From positions 124,001 to 188,000 of the forward strand of contig NZ_KE384554.1 in the NCBI RefSeq assembly GCF_000426705.1: a stretch of DNA of 64,000 bases, in the 5' to 3' direction. Shown in pieces: positions 26,249-35,356 of this stretch (position 1 is the stretch's first letter; each line of letters opens with the position of its first letter). Position numbers and translations under genes: made by a program. This DNA is from Spirochaeta cellobiosiphila DSM 17781. Lineage in GTDB: Bacteria; Spirochaetota; Spirochaetia; DSM-17781. Under the pieces are notes generated by a model. That model worked only from the letters and a program-made list of their open reading frames with translations, did not search any database and was not told the DNA's origin.

Positions 26249-28158
26249 TTTTCTTTTATAAACCGGACTGATTGAATTTCCTTATTGGATATTCTTGTTC
26301 CAGCTGCCTTAACTCCTTTAACCAAAAATTCAGAAATAGATTTATCTTCTTCCGTTACACGAATTAAACGTTTTTGCTTGTAATTTACACGTAAAGCAAC
26401 ATCTTCCTTAGTTGTCATTTTATGAAATTTACCATCTTCAGGTAATAATTCATAATTTTTATCTAAAATAAATTGCTCTATCCTACATCGTTTAATATAA
26501 AAATAATTATTTGAAACGTTCTTATAGATTATACTGAATACAGTCTCTGTTAATATTTCTTTATCAGCGAGACAGCAATGTAAAACACCTTTTCCAATAA
26601 AAAGCTTTTCAGGAACATTAATAACACTATAGGAACAATCTTTTCGTATGACTAAAATACGGTCATAATGGGATACATCAAATAATACATTTCCTGTAGT
26701 TATACTATATCCGATATAACCAGTATTTTCATCATAACGTAGTTTCTGATCCCTAGCAGCTACTTCACGGACATCAACTTTCTCAAAGCTTTTAAGAATA
26801 GTCATCCTTTTTTGATCTTTAGGACCTTTATCGATAAGTCTATCAACTACACTGGTTGCATAATCAATGATATTTTTCAAATGTTCTCTTATTTGTTTTA
26901 ACCGGCCTTTTATCTCACGAATTTCTTTCTGAGCCTTATTGATGTCGTATAAACTTATTCGTCTAATCGGGATTTTCAATAACCGTTCTACATCTTCAAT
27001 AGTGACTTCCCTTTTAATTACATTGGCAAAGGGTTTAAATCCTGAAATGACAGATGCTGTTACTGCTTCAGAGGTTTTCTGATCTTCAATTCTTTTATAA
27101 ATTCGTTCCTCAATAAAGATTTGTTCAAGAGCTCTCATATGAAGACGATCTTTCAATTGCTGTTCTTCTAATTTAAGTTCCTTTGTCAATATTTCAACTA
27201 ATTGTTTAGCATGAAAATTAATGACATCGGTTACAGTAACTATAGTAGGAAGATTGTCTTTAATAACTAACAAATTACAACTTATAGAAACTTCACAATC
27301 AGTAAAAGCATACAGAGCATCTACAAGATCATCAGTATAGACGCCACGCGGTAATTTGATTTCAATCTCAACATTTTCAGTTGTAAAATCACTAATCGAA
27401 GCAATTTTTATTTTATTACGTCTAGCAGCATTTTCTATTGAGCTTATAAGACTTTCTGTTGTTGTGCCAAAAGGGATATCTCTAATAACAATACGTTTTG
27501 GATCAGAAGCATCTATCTTGGCTCGACACAGAACTTTCCCCAAGCCATCTTGATAATCACTCACATCCAAAGTACCACCAGTAGGAAAATCTGGATAAAG
27601 TTGAAAAGACTCTCCCTTTAGAGCTAATTTAAGGGCCTCCATTACTTCTTTAAAGTTATGTGGTAGGATTTTTGTAGCCATACCTACAGCAATCCCCTCA
27701 GCGCCATGAATTAGTAATAAAGGTATTTTAGCTGGAAAGGTTACGGGTTCTTTATTTCGACCATCATATGAATCTTCATATTCAGTAATTTCTGGTTTAT
27801 ATAGAATTTCCTTAGCAAAAGGTAATGCTCTACACTCAATATACCTGGCGGCAGAAGCTACATCTCCTGTAAATATATTTCCGAAATTCCCCTGTTTATC
27901 GATTAATAATTCTTTGTTCGCGATTACCACCAAAGCACTATAGATAGAAGCATCTCCATGAGGATGATATTTCATACAATGCCCCACAACATTGGCTACC
28001 TTGTGAAATTTACCATCATCCATTTCCAATAAACTATGTAGGATTCGACGCTGTACCGGCTTAAGACCATCTTCAATATTGGGAATAGCCCGATCTTTGA
28101 TAACGTAAGAAGCATACTCTAAAAAATTTTTATTAAACAAAGTATTAACATAAGCCAT
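26245..28158 (-). CDS. parC: DNA topoisomerase IV subunit A (short form)
   Basis: 637 residues. Winged-helix and tower region with KPVQRRIL, the PHGD element (VGHCMKYHPHGDAS) and catalytic Tyr106 in ASAARYIECR. It lacks the long beta-pinwheel C-terminal domain of GyrA and most ParC proteins, ending soon after the coiled-coil region with a short divergent tail. Pairing with an adjacent ParE and the missing GyrA box favour ParC over GyrA. Its ATG directly follows the parE stop. Confidence 0.9.
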   Translation of the reverse strand: MAYVNTLFNKNFLEYASYVIKDRAIPNIEDGLKPVQRRILHSLLEMDDGKFHKVANVVGHCMKYHPHGDASIYSALVVIANKELLIDKQGNFGNIFTGDVASAARYIECRALPFAKEILYKPEITEYEDSYDGRNKEPVTFPAKIPLLLIHGAEGIAVGMATKILPHNFKEVMEALKLALKGESFQLYPDFPTGGTLDVSDYQDGLGKVLCRAKIDASDPKRIVIRDIPFGTTTESLISSIENAARRNKIKIASISDFTTENVEIEIKLPRGVYTDDLVDALYAFTDCEVSISCNLLVIKDNLPTIVTVTDVINFHAKQLVEILTKELKLEEQQLKDRLHMRALEQIFIEERIYKRIEDQKTSEAVTASVISGFKPFANVIKREVTIEDVERLLKIPIRRISLYDINKAQKEIREIKGRLKQIREHLKNIIDYATSVVDRLIDKGPKDQKRMTILKSFEKVDVREVAARDQKLRYDENTGYIGYSITTGNVLFDVSHYDRILVIRKDCSYSVINVPEKLFIGKGVLHCCLADKEILTETVFSIIYKNVSNNYFYIKRCRIEQFILDKNYELLPEDGKFHKMTTKEDVALRVNYKQKRLIRVTEEDKSISEFLVKGVKAAGTRISNKEIQSVRFIKEK

Positions 28159-29952
28159 TTAAATAAGGTTCTCCATTATGTATTGACGTCTTGCAGGTGT
28201 ATTTTTTCCCATATAAAAGGATAAAGTTTCTTGAATATTTTTAATGGATTTTATATTTACCTCAACGAGACGCATATTATCACCAATAAATTGACCCATT
28301 TCTTTAGGGGATATTTCTCCAAGACCTTTGAATCGGGTTACCTCATTATTGGATATCTCTTTCATAGCGATATCTCTTTCTTTATTACTATAACAATATC
28401 TGGTAACTTTTTTATTCCTAACCCTGAATAGAGGAGTCTCTAGAATATAAACACGACCAGCCACAATAAGTTCTTCAAAATAATTGAGAAAAAAGGTTAA
28501 TAACAGATTACGAATATGAAAGCCATCATGATCAGCATCTGTAGCAATAATGATACGACCATATCTTAAGTTTTCCATTTCGTTTTCTATTCCAAAAGAC
28601 ATCATCATATTAAAAAGTTCTTCATTTTTATAGATTTCCGCTCTTTTCTTACTAAAAACATTCTGTGGTTTACCACGCAAACTAAAAATAGCTTGTGTAT
28701 AAACATTTCGAGCTGAAACCATTGATCCTGTTGCAGATAACCCTTCTGTTAAGAATATCATTGATTCAAGACCTTTCTCTCCATCCTGGAGATGATATTT
28801 ACAGTCCTTTAAATTAGGAATTTTTAAAGCAATTCTTTTAGAAGCTTCTTTGGCTTCTTTCTTAACAGCATTAAGTTCTTTACGAAGTTTTTCATTGTTT
28901 ATGATCTTGTCATATATTAATTTGTTTTCTTCTTGATGTTTATGAAGATAATCAACAACAGCTTCCTTTGTATCATTAACAATCCAAGTACGTATTTCGG
29001 TGTTTCCCAACTTATTCTTAGTTTGACTTTCAAAGACTGGACTTTGAAGCTTAATACTTATGGCACCACAAATACCTTCTCGAACATCAACACCACCAAA
29101 ATTCTTTTTAAAGAACTCGTTTACACCTTTTAGAATACCTTCTCTAAATGCAGATAAATGAGTCCCTCCATCAGAGGTATATTGTCCATTAACAAAACTA
29201 AAATGTTTTTCACCATAAGAATTAGTGTGAGTGAAAGCAAACTCTATTTTTTCACCTTTATGATAAGCAAAATCATAAAGAGCATCATCACCAATTTCTG
29301 AATTAAGTAGGTCATATAAACCCTTTTTGGATTCATATTTACTTCCATTAAAATAAAGTCTTAATCCTGTATTTAAGTAAGCATAATTCCATATACGTTG
29401 ATCTATAAAATCATTATTGAACTCGTATTCCTTAAATATCTCTTCATCAGGAATAAACTCTATGTAAGTACCATCAGGCTCTTTTGTATTTCCTTTATCT
29501 TCCTTAATTAACTGACCCTTTTGAAAATAGGCCTCTGAAAACTTACCATTACGGTGTGCTCTAACTAGGAAATGACTAGATAAAGCATTTACAGCTTTTG
29601 TACCAACACCATTTAATCCAACGGAAAATTGAAATACATCATCATTATATTTAGCACCTGTATTAATTACAGATACACATTCCACAATTTTACCAAGAGG
29701 TATTCCTCTTCCATAATCACGAATAGAAGCTGTCTTATCTTCTAATTTAACTTCAATCTTATCACCATAGCCCATAATAAATTCATCAATACTATTATCA
29801 ATGACTTCTTTTATTAGAACATAAATACCATCATCCATATTCGAGCCATCACCTAGACGACCAATATACATCCCAGAACGTAACCTAATATGTTCTAGTG
29901 AGCTAAGGGTTTTTATCTTACTTTCATCGTAAACAGGTTCTTTTTTTGGCAT
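28159..29952 (-). CDS. parE: DNA topoisomerase IV subunit B
   Basis: 597 residues. GHKL ATPase domain (EVIDNSIDEF, RDYGRGIPLG, GLNGVGTKAVNALS), transducer domain and TOPRIM domain with DADHDG (IIATDADHDGFHIR). The TOPRIM opening motif, usually EGDSAxGS, reads EGLSATGS, so the Asp after Glu-Gly is Leu while the catalytic Glu and the DxD pair remain. It forms an A2B2 topoisomerase with ParC to decatenate chromosomes. GAGG lies 4 bases before the ATG. Confidence 0.92.
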   Translation of the reverse strand: MPKKEPVYDESKIKTLSSLEHIRLRSGMYIGRLGDGSNMDDGIYVLIKEVIDNSIDEFIMGYGDKIEVKLEDKTASIRDYGRGIPLGKIVECVSVINTGAKYNDDVFQFSVGLNGVGTKAVNALSSHFLVRAHRNGKFSEAYFQKGQLIKEDKGNTKEPDGTYIEFIPDEEIFKEYEFNNDFIDQRIWNYAYLNTGLRLYFNGSKYESKKGLYDLLNSEIGDDALYDFAYHKGEKIEFAFTHTNSYGEKHFSFVNGQYTSDGGTHLSAFREGILKGVNEFFKKNFGGVDVREGICGAISIKLQSPVFESQTKNKLGNTEIRTWIVNDTKEAVVDYLHKHQEENKLIYDKIINNEKLRKELNAVKKEAKEASKRIALKIPNLKDCKYHLQDGEKGLESMIFLTEGLSATGSMVSARNVYTQAIFSLRGKPQNVFSKKRAEIYKNEELFNMMMSFGIENEMENLRYGRIIIATDADHDGFHIRNLLLTFFLNYFEELIVAGRVYILETPLFRVRNKKVTRYCYSNKERDIAMKEISNNEVTRFKGLGEISPKEMGQFIGDNMRLVEVNIKSIKNIQETLSFYMGKNTPARRQYIMENLI

Positions 29953-30026
29953 GAGTCCTCAATTTATAAACATTTATGTGTACTTGGCATTGTAAAAAAG
30001 GTAGAACACCCTGTCAAGAAAGCTTA

Positions 30027-30677
30027 TTATACACCTTTTTGAGAACGTCTTCTAGAATTAACAAATCTATGAAAATCATTGATATTTTTAACTACAATTC
30101 TGTCTTGAAATATCTCAACGCGTCTCTGAGCAGCAAAGCTATTAAGTACGCTATGACATTTAGCAGGACTCATTCCTGCCCAATGAGCAATATCTTCTAC
30201 AGAACTATGGAAAGTTTTTTCTTGTTCATCTTCATCCGTATCAGGTTGAGTTTCATTCAACATGAGAAAGACATCTGCTACTTTAACCGAATCTTCTGGT
30301 AGAGTCAAAATCATAAACCTTCTTTTTTGATCATATATACGCTTAGTGAATAGTTTCAATAACTTGAGAACAATTTGAGGGTTCCCTTTCATTAGGATTT
30401 CAAAATTTTCTTTATTAAACTCCAGTAATTTTGCATCTTCAACGGTAATTGCCGAAGCAGAACGAGGGGCTTCTTCTAAAAGAGCCATTTCACCAAAAAA
30501 CTCTCCTGGTTGGAGAATATCAATAGTCTTTTCTATATCATCCATGATTTTTACAATTCGAACTTTACCGGATTGAATGAGATAAAAAGCGTCACCAGGT
30601 TCATACTCACAAAAAATAATTTCTCCTGCTTTATAGGATTTTGCAAATCTGCCTAAAACAGACATATCTAGAGCCAT
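30027..30677 (-). CDS. Crp/Fnr-family transcription regulator
   Basis: 216 residues. N-terminal cyclic-nucleotide-binding fold (about 12-120) with the GEFFGEMALLEEAPRSASA phosphate-binding cassette, then a dimer helix and a Crp-type winged helix (about 160-205, VEDIAHWAGMSPAKCHSVL). It probably binds cAMP or another nucleotide and regulates transcription. Its ATG shares one base with the stop of the upstream cyclic-nucleotide-binding TPR gene (TAATG). The DNA target is unknown. Confidence 0.85.
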   Translation of the reverse strand: MALDMSVLGRFAKSYKAGEIIFCEYEPGDAFYLIQSGKVRIVKIMDDIEKTIDILQPGEFFGEMALLEEAPRSASAITVEDAKLLEFNKENFEILMKGNPQIVLKLLKLFTKRIYDQKRRFMILTLPEDSVKVADVFLMLNETQPDTDEDEQEKTFHSSVEDIAHWAGMSPAKCHSVLNSFAAQRRVEIFQDRIVVKNINDFHRFVNSRRRSQKGV

Positions 30678-31675
30678 TATTCATCACCCCTTTCCATTTT
30701 TCGTAACACTCTTTTTACCTTTATCGTAACGGGTTCATCTTCTTGTGCCATTTTTAATATTTTAGTATAAAAGTTCTTTGCTTTGAGGGAATCTCCTTTC
30801 ATCTGATAGGATTGTCCTATGTAAAATAAACATTCTTTGAGATCAGGATGCTTAGGATATTTTTGAATTAGTCCACTCATATGACGAACACAATTGTCAT
30901 ACTGCTCCAGCATATAAAAACAACGTCCCATTTCATATTCAGATTTGACTATATGTTCTTGATCTTGATCTTCATCTATAATCTTTTTGAATGCCTTAAG
31001 AGCATCAACAAACTTATTTTGACTAAACAGACTAACAGCATCATAGTATCCCCGTGCTGTCTCTTCTTGTACTGACGTATCGGATACAGAGGAAATATTA
31101 AGCTCATTAACTCCAGCCTTTCCTGAAGTATCTGATACAGTAGGAACATAGGTTTCTAGCTTTTGTAGTATTGATGTGGCATTAACAGCGTGAACTCCCT
31201 CTGGATAATATGTTAAATATCTTTGATAGGTATACATTGCTTCACTAGTCATGTTATTTTTCCGGTAATATTCAGCGATTTCCCATAAACCCTCATCTGG
31301 TTTTTTATCATCGTTGGTACCAATGAGATTTTGAACCTGTTTATGTATTCTTCTTAATTGATTGGAAAATACCTTTAGCATTTTCATTATGATTCTAGTG
31401 TTAGATAACACTAGATTTTCAAACTCTGGTACAGAAAATAGTATTACTTGACTATCAGTCAACACCATCGCTGTTTCATCCCTAGGATACTTACCCATAG
31501 CTGATTTAACACCGAAGAATTCTCCGGTCTGTATTAATTCACGAATTTCTTGTCCTGTTTCTATATCTGCAGAAGTCAAAAGAAGACGGCCGTCTTTAAG
31601 AATATATATCTTATCTGCTACATCGCCTCGAAAATAGATTACAGAATTAGCTTTAAAGCTCAATGCCTTGGGCAT
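30677..31675 (-). CDS. Cyclic-nucleotide-binding domain fused to TPR repeats
   Basis: 332 residues. The N-terminal cNMP-binding domain (1-115, GEFFGVKSAMGKYPRDETAM) has the same fold as the downstream Crp-like protein but is followed by TPR-like helices (about 125-170 and 210-325, with EMGRCFYMLEQYDNC) instead of a DNA-binding domain. It may sense a nucleotide and act by protein binding (inference). AAGGAG precedes the ATG by 5 bases. It is coupled to the Crp-like gene. Confidence 0.82.
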   Translation of the reverse strand: MPKALSFKANSVIYFRGDVADKIYILKDGRLLLTSADIETGQEIRELIQTGEFFGVKSAMGKYPRDETAMVLTDSQVILFSVPEFENLVLSNTRIIMKMLKVFSNQLRRIHKQVQNLIGTNDDKKPDEGLWEIAEYYRKNNMTSEAMYTYQRYLTYYPEGVHAVNATSILQKLETYVPTVSDTSGKAGVNELNISSVSDTSVQEETARGYYDAVSLFSQNKFVDALKAFKKIIDEDQDQEHIVKSEYEMGRCFYMLEQYDNCVRHMSGLIQKYPKHPDLKECLFYIGQSYQMKGDSLKAKNFYTKILKMAQEDEPVTIKVKRVLRKMERGDE

Positions 31676-31777
31676 AAAGTCTCCTTTTAGACATAATTAC
31701 TATACTTATCGGACAATTACGACAAAATCTTATGAACTAGACTTGACTAAAACTCTCCGGTATAGGATTTTTTTTTA

Positions 31778-32608
31778 ATGATTGACCTACATTCTCATTC
31801 TACTGCATCCGATGGCACTTTATCACCACATAGTTTAGTAAAATATGCGAAGGATAAGAATTTATCCATATTAGCCTTAACAGACCATGACACCACAGCA
31901 GGTCTAAATGAAGCTATCCTAGCAGGTAAAGAATATAACATAAAAATTATCCCTGGTATAGAATTGGATATCAACTACACAGGAGGCGAGTTCCATCTAC
32001 TTGGTTTAGGATTAAAACAGTGGGACGGAGAACTTCAAAAAATACTCAAAGACATCCAATTCCGTAGAGAGCATAGGAACTTGAAGATCTTAAAACTACT
32101 CCAGGAAGACAGAATAGATATAACTTGGGATGACCTATTAAAAGAAGCTGGAAACAGGCTAATCGGTCGTCCACATATTGCATCTGTATTAGTAAAAAAA
32201 GGATATGTAAAATCCCTAAAAGAAGCCTTTGATAAATACCTTGGTACCGGGAAGAAGTATTACATTCAAAAAGAAGGTATAGACTTAGTTGATGCTCTCG
32301 ATTGGATTTCAAAGGCGGGAGGACGACCTGTCATTGCCCATCCTTTTAGTCTCTATCTTGGTTGGAATAGTCTAAAAGAACACCTAATAGACTGGAAGGA
32401 GAAAGGTTTATGGGGTTTGGAAGCTTACCATCCGGGAGCTGTTCAGAGGCAATGCAGACGACTTGATAGTCTTGCTCAAGAGCTAGGATTCTACGTAACA
32501 GCGGGAAGTGATTTTCATTCACCAAGTCGAAAGGATAGACAAATAGGAAGAACATCAGGCGGTAAAAGAATTGAAGCGCATTACGCTGAAGCATTTTTAA
32601 ATCATTAA
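31778..32608 (+). CDS. PHP-domain phosphoesterase (RNase AM/YciV-like)
   Basis: 276 residues. Metal-binding PHP motifs are intact: DLHSHSTASDG (3-13), LTDHDT, GIELD, AHPFSL and GSDFHSP. The compact single-domain layout matches YciV/TrpH-type proteins that act on 3',5'-nucleoside bisphosphates or 5' RNA ends. It is a lone plus-strand gene between two minus-strand runs. Only a weak AGGA 10 bases upstream serves as Shine-Dalgarno. A hairpin terminator follows. Confidence 0.87.
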   Translation: MIDLHSHSTASDGTLSPHSLVKYAKDKNLSILALTDHDTTAGLNEAILAGKEYNIKIIPGIELDINYTGGEFHLLGLGLKQWDGELQKILKDIQFRREHRNLKILKLLQEDRIDITWDDLLKEAGNRLIGRPHIASVLVKKGYVKSLKEAFDKYLGTGKKYYIQKEGIDLVDALDWISKAGGRPVIAHPFSLYLGWNSLKEHLIDWKEKGLWGLEAYHPGAVQRQCRRLDSLAQELGFYVTAGSDFHSPSRKDRQIGRTSGGKRIEAHYAEAFLNH

Positions 32609-32634
32609 AAAAGGACCCTCTAAAAGGGTCCCTT
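32605..32634. terminator. Bidirectional intrinsic terminator between the PHP gene and the 30-aa peptide gene
   Basis: A 7-bp stem GGACCCT (32613-32619) / AGGGTCC (32625-32631) with loop CTAAA. On the minus strand it is followed by a run of six Ts, ending the long miaA transcript. On the plus strand the tail is weaker (cctt), so termination of the PHP gene is probably less efficient. Confidence 0.8.
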
Positions 32635-32668
32635 ATCATCTGAGAATTAAATATGCTATATTACGAGC

Positions 32669-32761
32669 TTATTTCTTTTTCTTGTGTCGGTTCTTTCTCA
32701 GCTTTTTCTTTCGCTTATGAGTAGCGATTTTCTTTCTCTTTCGTTTTCTACCGCAGGGCAC
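32669..32761 (-). CDS. 30-residue basic peptide, mS38/bS22-like (COX24/AURKAIP1 motif)
   Basis: A 30-residue peptide starting MPCGRKRKRKKIATHKRKKK and ending in Lys/Arg/His; about two thirds of its residues are basic. The KRKRKKIxTHKRKKKLRKxR pattern is that of the COX24/AURKAIP1 domain, seen in mitochondrial ribosomal protein mS38 and the small bacterial bS22-type protein, so it is probably a small-subunit ribosomal protein. AAGGAG lies 8 bases before GTG 32761. It starts 13 bases after miaA and is the last gene before the terminator. Confidence 0.82.
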   Translation of the reverse strand: MPCGRKRKRKKIATHKRKKKLRKNRHKKKK

Positions 32762-32774
32762 TGAGCTTTCTCCT

Positions 32775-33740
32775 TTATCGATTTTCCACTATGGAGCCAT
32801 CATTATCACTGATCCCCTTAAAAGGGTCAATACCAATTAAATCATTTATCAATAAAGTATTATCAGGATGACACCATTTTACGCCAGTCAAACTTCTAAA
32901 GAAGGTTAACTGTCTTTTGGCATATTGTCTACTATTCTGTTTAATATTATTTTTAATCATCTCAAGACAGATACAACCTTGATCAATGGCATTAAGCACT
33001 TCTTTGTATCCTATGGCTTTAAAAGCAGGAGCATCGTAAGAAATACCTTCCTTAAGGATATTCTTTATCTCCTGTATAAGACCTTTATCAAACATAATGT
33101 CTACGCGTTTATTTATTCGTTGATATAAATCTGCTCTTGGCCTATCAAGTCCAATTATTCTATATTCATAAGGTCTTGGCATTCTTGAGGCCTTATACAA
33201 ACTTTGAGGTATACCAGTTTGGTAATAAATCTCTAAAGCTCTTGTTATACGATATGTATCACCAGAATTGACTTTACTCGTGGGATCTACTTGTTTCAGA
33301 ATACCATACAAGGTATTGCTACCTAGAGTCCCTAATTCTTTCTGTACCCTCTTACGAATATCGTTGTCTATTTCAGGAGTACTAGGAGCACCTTCTATGA
33401 GACTCTTAAAATAGAATGCAGTACCACCTGAAACAACAGGAATCTTATGCCGTCTAAGTATATCCTCAATATATTCAGTAGTAATTTTTATAAATTTACC
33501 TACGGAATAATCTTCACTAGGATCAAGAATATCATAACCCCAATGTTTAATATATTGTTGTTCTTGTATAGTAGGTTTGGCTGTTCCTATAGATAGCTTT
33601 TGATAGGCCTGAAGCGAGTCAGCATTTATTACTTCATACACTTCAGGATTCAATGACAATAGTAGTTCTGTTTTACCGACCCCAGTAGGGCCAAATATAC
33701 AAATAACTACCGGCTTATTAATCTTCGCGTTTGAACTCAA
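32775..33740 (-). CDS. miaA: tRNA dimethylallyltransferase (TTG start)
   Basis: 321 residues. P-loop GPTGVGKT (17-24), INADSLQAYQKLSIGTAKPT with the substrate-binding Asp and Gln, and the SGGTAFYFKSL element identify MiaA, which adds a dimethylallyl group to A37 of tRNAs reading U-initial codons. TTG 33740 is the only suitable start upstream of the P-loop. It overlaps the end of the omega gene by 23 bases, so initiation probably depends on coupling. Confidence 0.95.
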   Translation of the reverse strand: MSSNAKINKPVVICIFGPTGVGKTELLLSLNPEVYEVINADSLQAYQKLSIGTAKPTIQEQQYIKHWGYDILDPSEDYSVGKFIKITTEYIEDILRRHKIPVVSGGTAFYFKSLIEGAPSTPEIDNDIRKRVQKELGTLGSNTLYGILKQVDPTSKVNSGDTYRITRALEIYYQTGIPQSLYKASRMPRPYEYRIIGLDRPRADLYQRINKRVDIMFDKGLIQEIKNILKEGISYDAPAFKAIGYKEVLNAIDQGCICLEMIKNNIKQNSRQYAKRQLTFFRSLTGVKWCHPDNTLLINDLIGIDPFKGISDNDGSIVENR

Positions 33741-33909
33741 CTTTCTTGCTCAAGACCTGACCTATCGATGTTGAAACAACTTTACCATTGTATTTTTCGA
33801 TATCCTCATCACCGGTAAGAGCAACTTGACTAGATCTTTTGATCATTGCATTAGTTAATTCATATAAATTCTGATCATAACTAATGAGTAGATTTAGAGG
33901 TATTCCCAT
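33718..33909 (-). CDS. rpoZ: RNA polymerase omega subunit
   Basis: 63 residues. The core NLYELTNAMIKRSSQV followed by GKVVSTSIGQVLSKKV aligns by eye with the omega pattern (NRFxLVxxAxxRARQ ... ALxEIxxGxI). The short length, and position after yicC and a nucleotide kinase as in many genomes (yicC-gmk-rpoZ), support this. Omega helps assemble and stabilise beta'. The divergent sequence is the main caveat. Confidence 0.75.
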   Translation of the reverse strand: MGIPLNLLISYDQNLYELTNAMIKRSSQVALTGDEDIEKYNGKVVSTSIGQVLSKKVEFKRED

Positions 33910-33954
33910 TAAAGACTCCCTTCACATTTATCTTATTATAGTACAAGAAACTAC

Positions 33955-34518
33955 TTACTTTGTAAACCTGGAAGAACATGCTTCAAGCTTATTAAGTATA
34001 ATATCAACTATATCCTCAGGACTATTGGTTCCTGCATCAATTTCCAAATCAACAAAATCCCAGTTATTTATATCAATTCCATATATCTCATTGTATCTTT
34101 TCCAGTCATTATGATCTCTTAGTTGGGTACGCTCTATGACTTGTTCAAGAGTACCACCTTCTCTCTTATGTATCCTTTTAGCCCTAACTTCTTCACTTGC
34201 ATGGAGATATACTCTGAAGTTGGCCTCCTTAAACAGCCAGATAGCTAGACGGCTCCCAAGAACACAACGACCAGAAGATGCCATCTCGATTTGTTTGTTA
34301 TCAAGATATTTGTCCCAATAATGATCTTTGACAGCAATCTCATAAAATTCATGGAAGTCCATATTTTTTTCTTTTGCTATATCACGAAAAGTGTAGTTAA
34401 TTTGTCTAAGACTTAACTTCTGAGCTAACATTTTTGTTATAGTTGTATTGCCACATCCACTTTTTCCAGATATAGCGATCTTTATATGATCTTTATTCCA
34501 CATTTCGTAACTGTTCAC
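33955..34518 (-). CDS. Cytidylate-kinase-like P-loop kinase (GTG start)
   Basis: 187 residues, related to archaeal-type (d)CMP kinase. N-terminal loop SGKSGCGNTT (17-26) has Asn where the Walker A lysine normally stands. FRDIAKEKNMDFHEF, GSRLAIW and KREGG elements fit the family. Start chosen at GTG 34518 because GGAG lies 7 bases upstream; ATG 34503 has none. It overlaps yicC by 26 bases. It may phosphorylate CMP, or act on another substrate given the altered P-loop. Confidence 0.75.
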   Translation of the reverse strand: MNSYEMWNKDHIKIAISGKSGCGNTTITKMLAQKLSLRQINYTFRDIAKEKNMDFHEFYEIAVKDHYWDKYLDNKQIEMASSGRCVLGSRLAIWLFKEANFRVYLHASEEVRAKRIHKREGGTLEQVIERTQLRDHNDWKRYNEIYGIDINNWDFVDLEIDAGTNSPEDIVDIILNKLEACSSRFTK

Positions 34519-35356
34519 GTATCTTCTCCAAACAATCTTTTATATTAACCACTTCTTTTTGTATTTCAATTTGCCCCATTTTACTACCAATAGTATTTAC
34601 TTCTCGGTTCATTTCCTGACTAAGAAAATCCATCTTCTTACCAACAGGATCTGATGAGATCATCATATCGAACATTCCCTCAATATGACCGTAAAGTCTT
34701 TGTATCTCTTCATTTATATCTAACTTTGCAGCCAGAACGGCGACTTCAGTTAAAACACGTTGCTCCTCAATTTGAGTGGTGACTTCCTGTAGTTTATCAA
34801 TAAGAGATTGTTTCCATGTCTCTTCAGCTATAGGCCTGTGAAGCTCTATATTTGCCACAAAAGACTTAATACTTTCAAGATTGTTCTTAATGTCTTGACT
34901 TGTTAATTCGCCTTCACGGCTTCTCATATACTGTACATCCTGGATTGCTTTAACAAATAAATGCTGTAATTGATTCCAGATAACATCGATATTTCTATTC
35001 TTTTCAGTCTTTATAACACCATCTTGTTTCAGAATATGATTTAAGCTTACTTCTTCTTTTATACCGGTAATATCTAATATCTTATTTAGAGCTTTGTTAT
35101 AGGCCATAACAGCACATTCATCAATAATAACCTCAATATCTTCATTTATCTCTTTATACCTAAGATAAACCTCTATCCTGCCGCGTTTAAAGTTCTGAGC
35201 AATAAGTTCTCTTATTTTAGGTTCGAGAGGATTAAGATAATTGGGAATATTTAATATTAAATCAAGATAACGATTATTATAAGTTTTTATATCCAAAGTT
35301 ATCTGGTATTTATTATCCTCTAATTCAGCAAATCCAAAGCCAGTCATACTGTTCAA
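34493..35356 (-). CDS. yicC: YicC-family endoribonuclease-associated protein
   Basis: 287 residues. The N-terminal MNSMTGFGFAELE and C-terminal DFLSQEMNREVNTIGSKMGQIEIQ are diagnostic of YicC. E. coli YicC is linked to RNA turnover (RyhB) and stationary-phase growth and has been reported as a ribonuclease. It overlaps murC by 4 bases and the kinase gene by 26. Length is standard. Confidence 0.93.
   Translation of the reverse strand: MNSMTGFGFAELEDNKYQITLDIKTYNNRYLDLILNIPNYLNPLEPKIRELIAQNFKRGRIEVYLRYKEINEDIEVIIDECAVMAYNKALNKILDITGIKEEVSLNHILKQDGVIKTEKNRNIDVIWNQLQHLFVKAIQDVQYMRSREGELTSQDIKNNLESIKSFVANIELHRPIAEETWKQSLIDKLQEVTTQIEEQRVLTEVAVLAAKLDINEEIQRLYGHIEGMFDMMISSDPVGKKMDFLSQEMNREVNTIGSKMGQIEIQKEVVNIKDCLEKIREQLRNVE

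Noticed and set aside
29976-30302. 108-residue plus-strand open frame antisense to the Crp-like gene
   Set aside because: It covers the winged-helix coding region on the opposite strand and resembles no protein; the Crp reading is far better supported.
32346-32639. 97-residue minus-strand open frame over the PHP gene and terminator
   Set aside because: It crosses the terminator hairpin and is antisense to conserved PHP motifs, so it is not a real gene.
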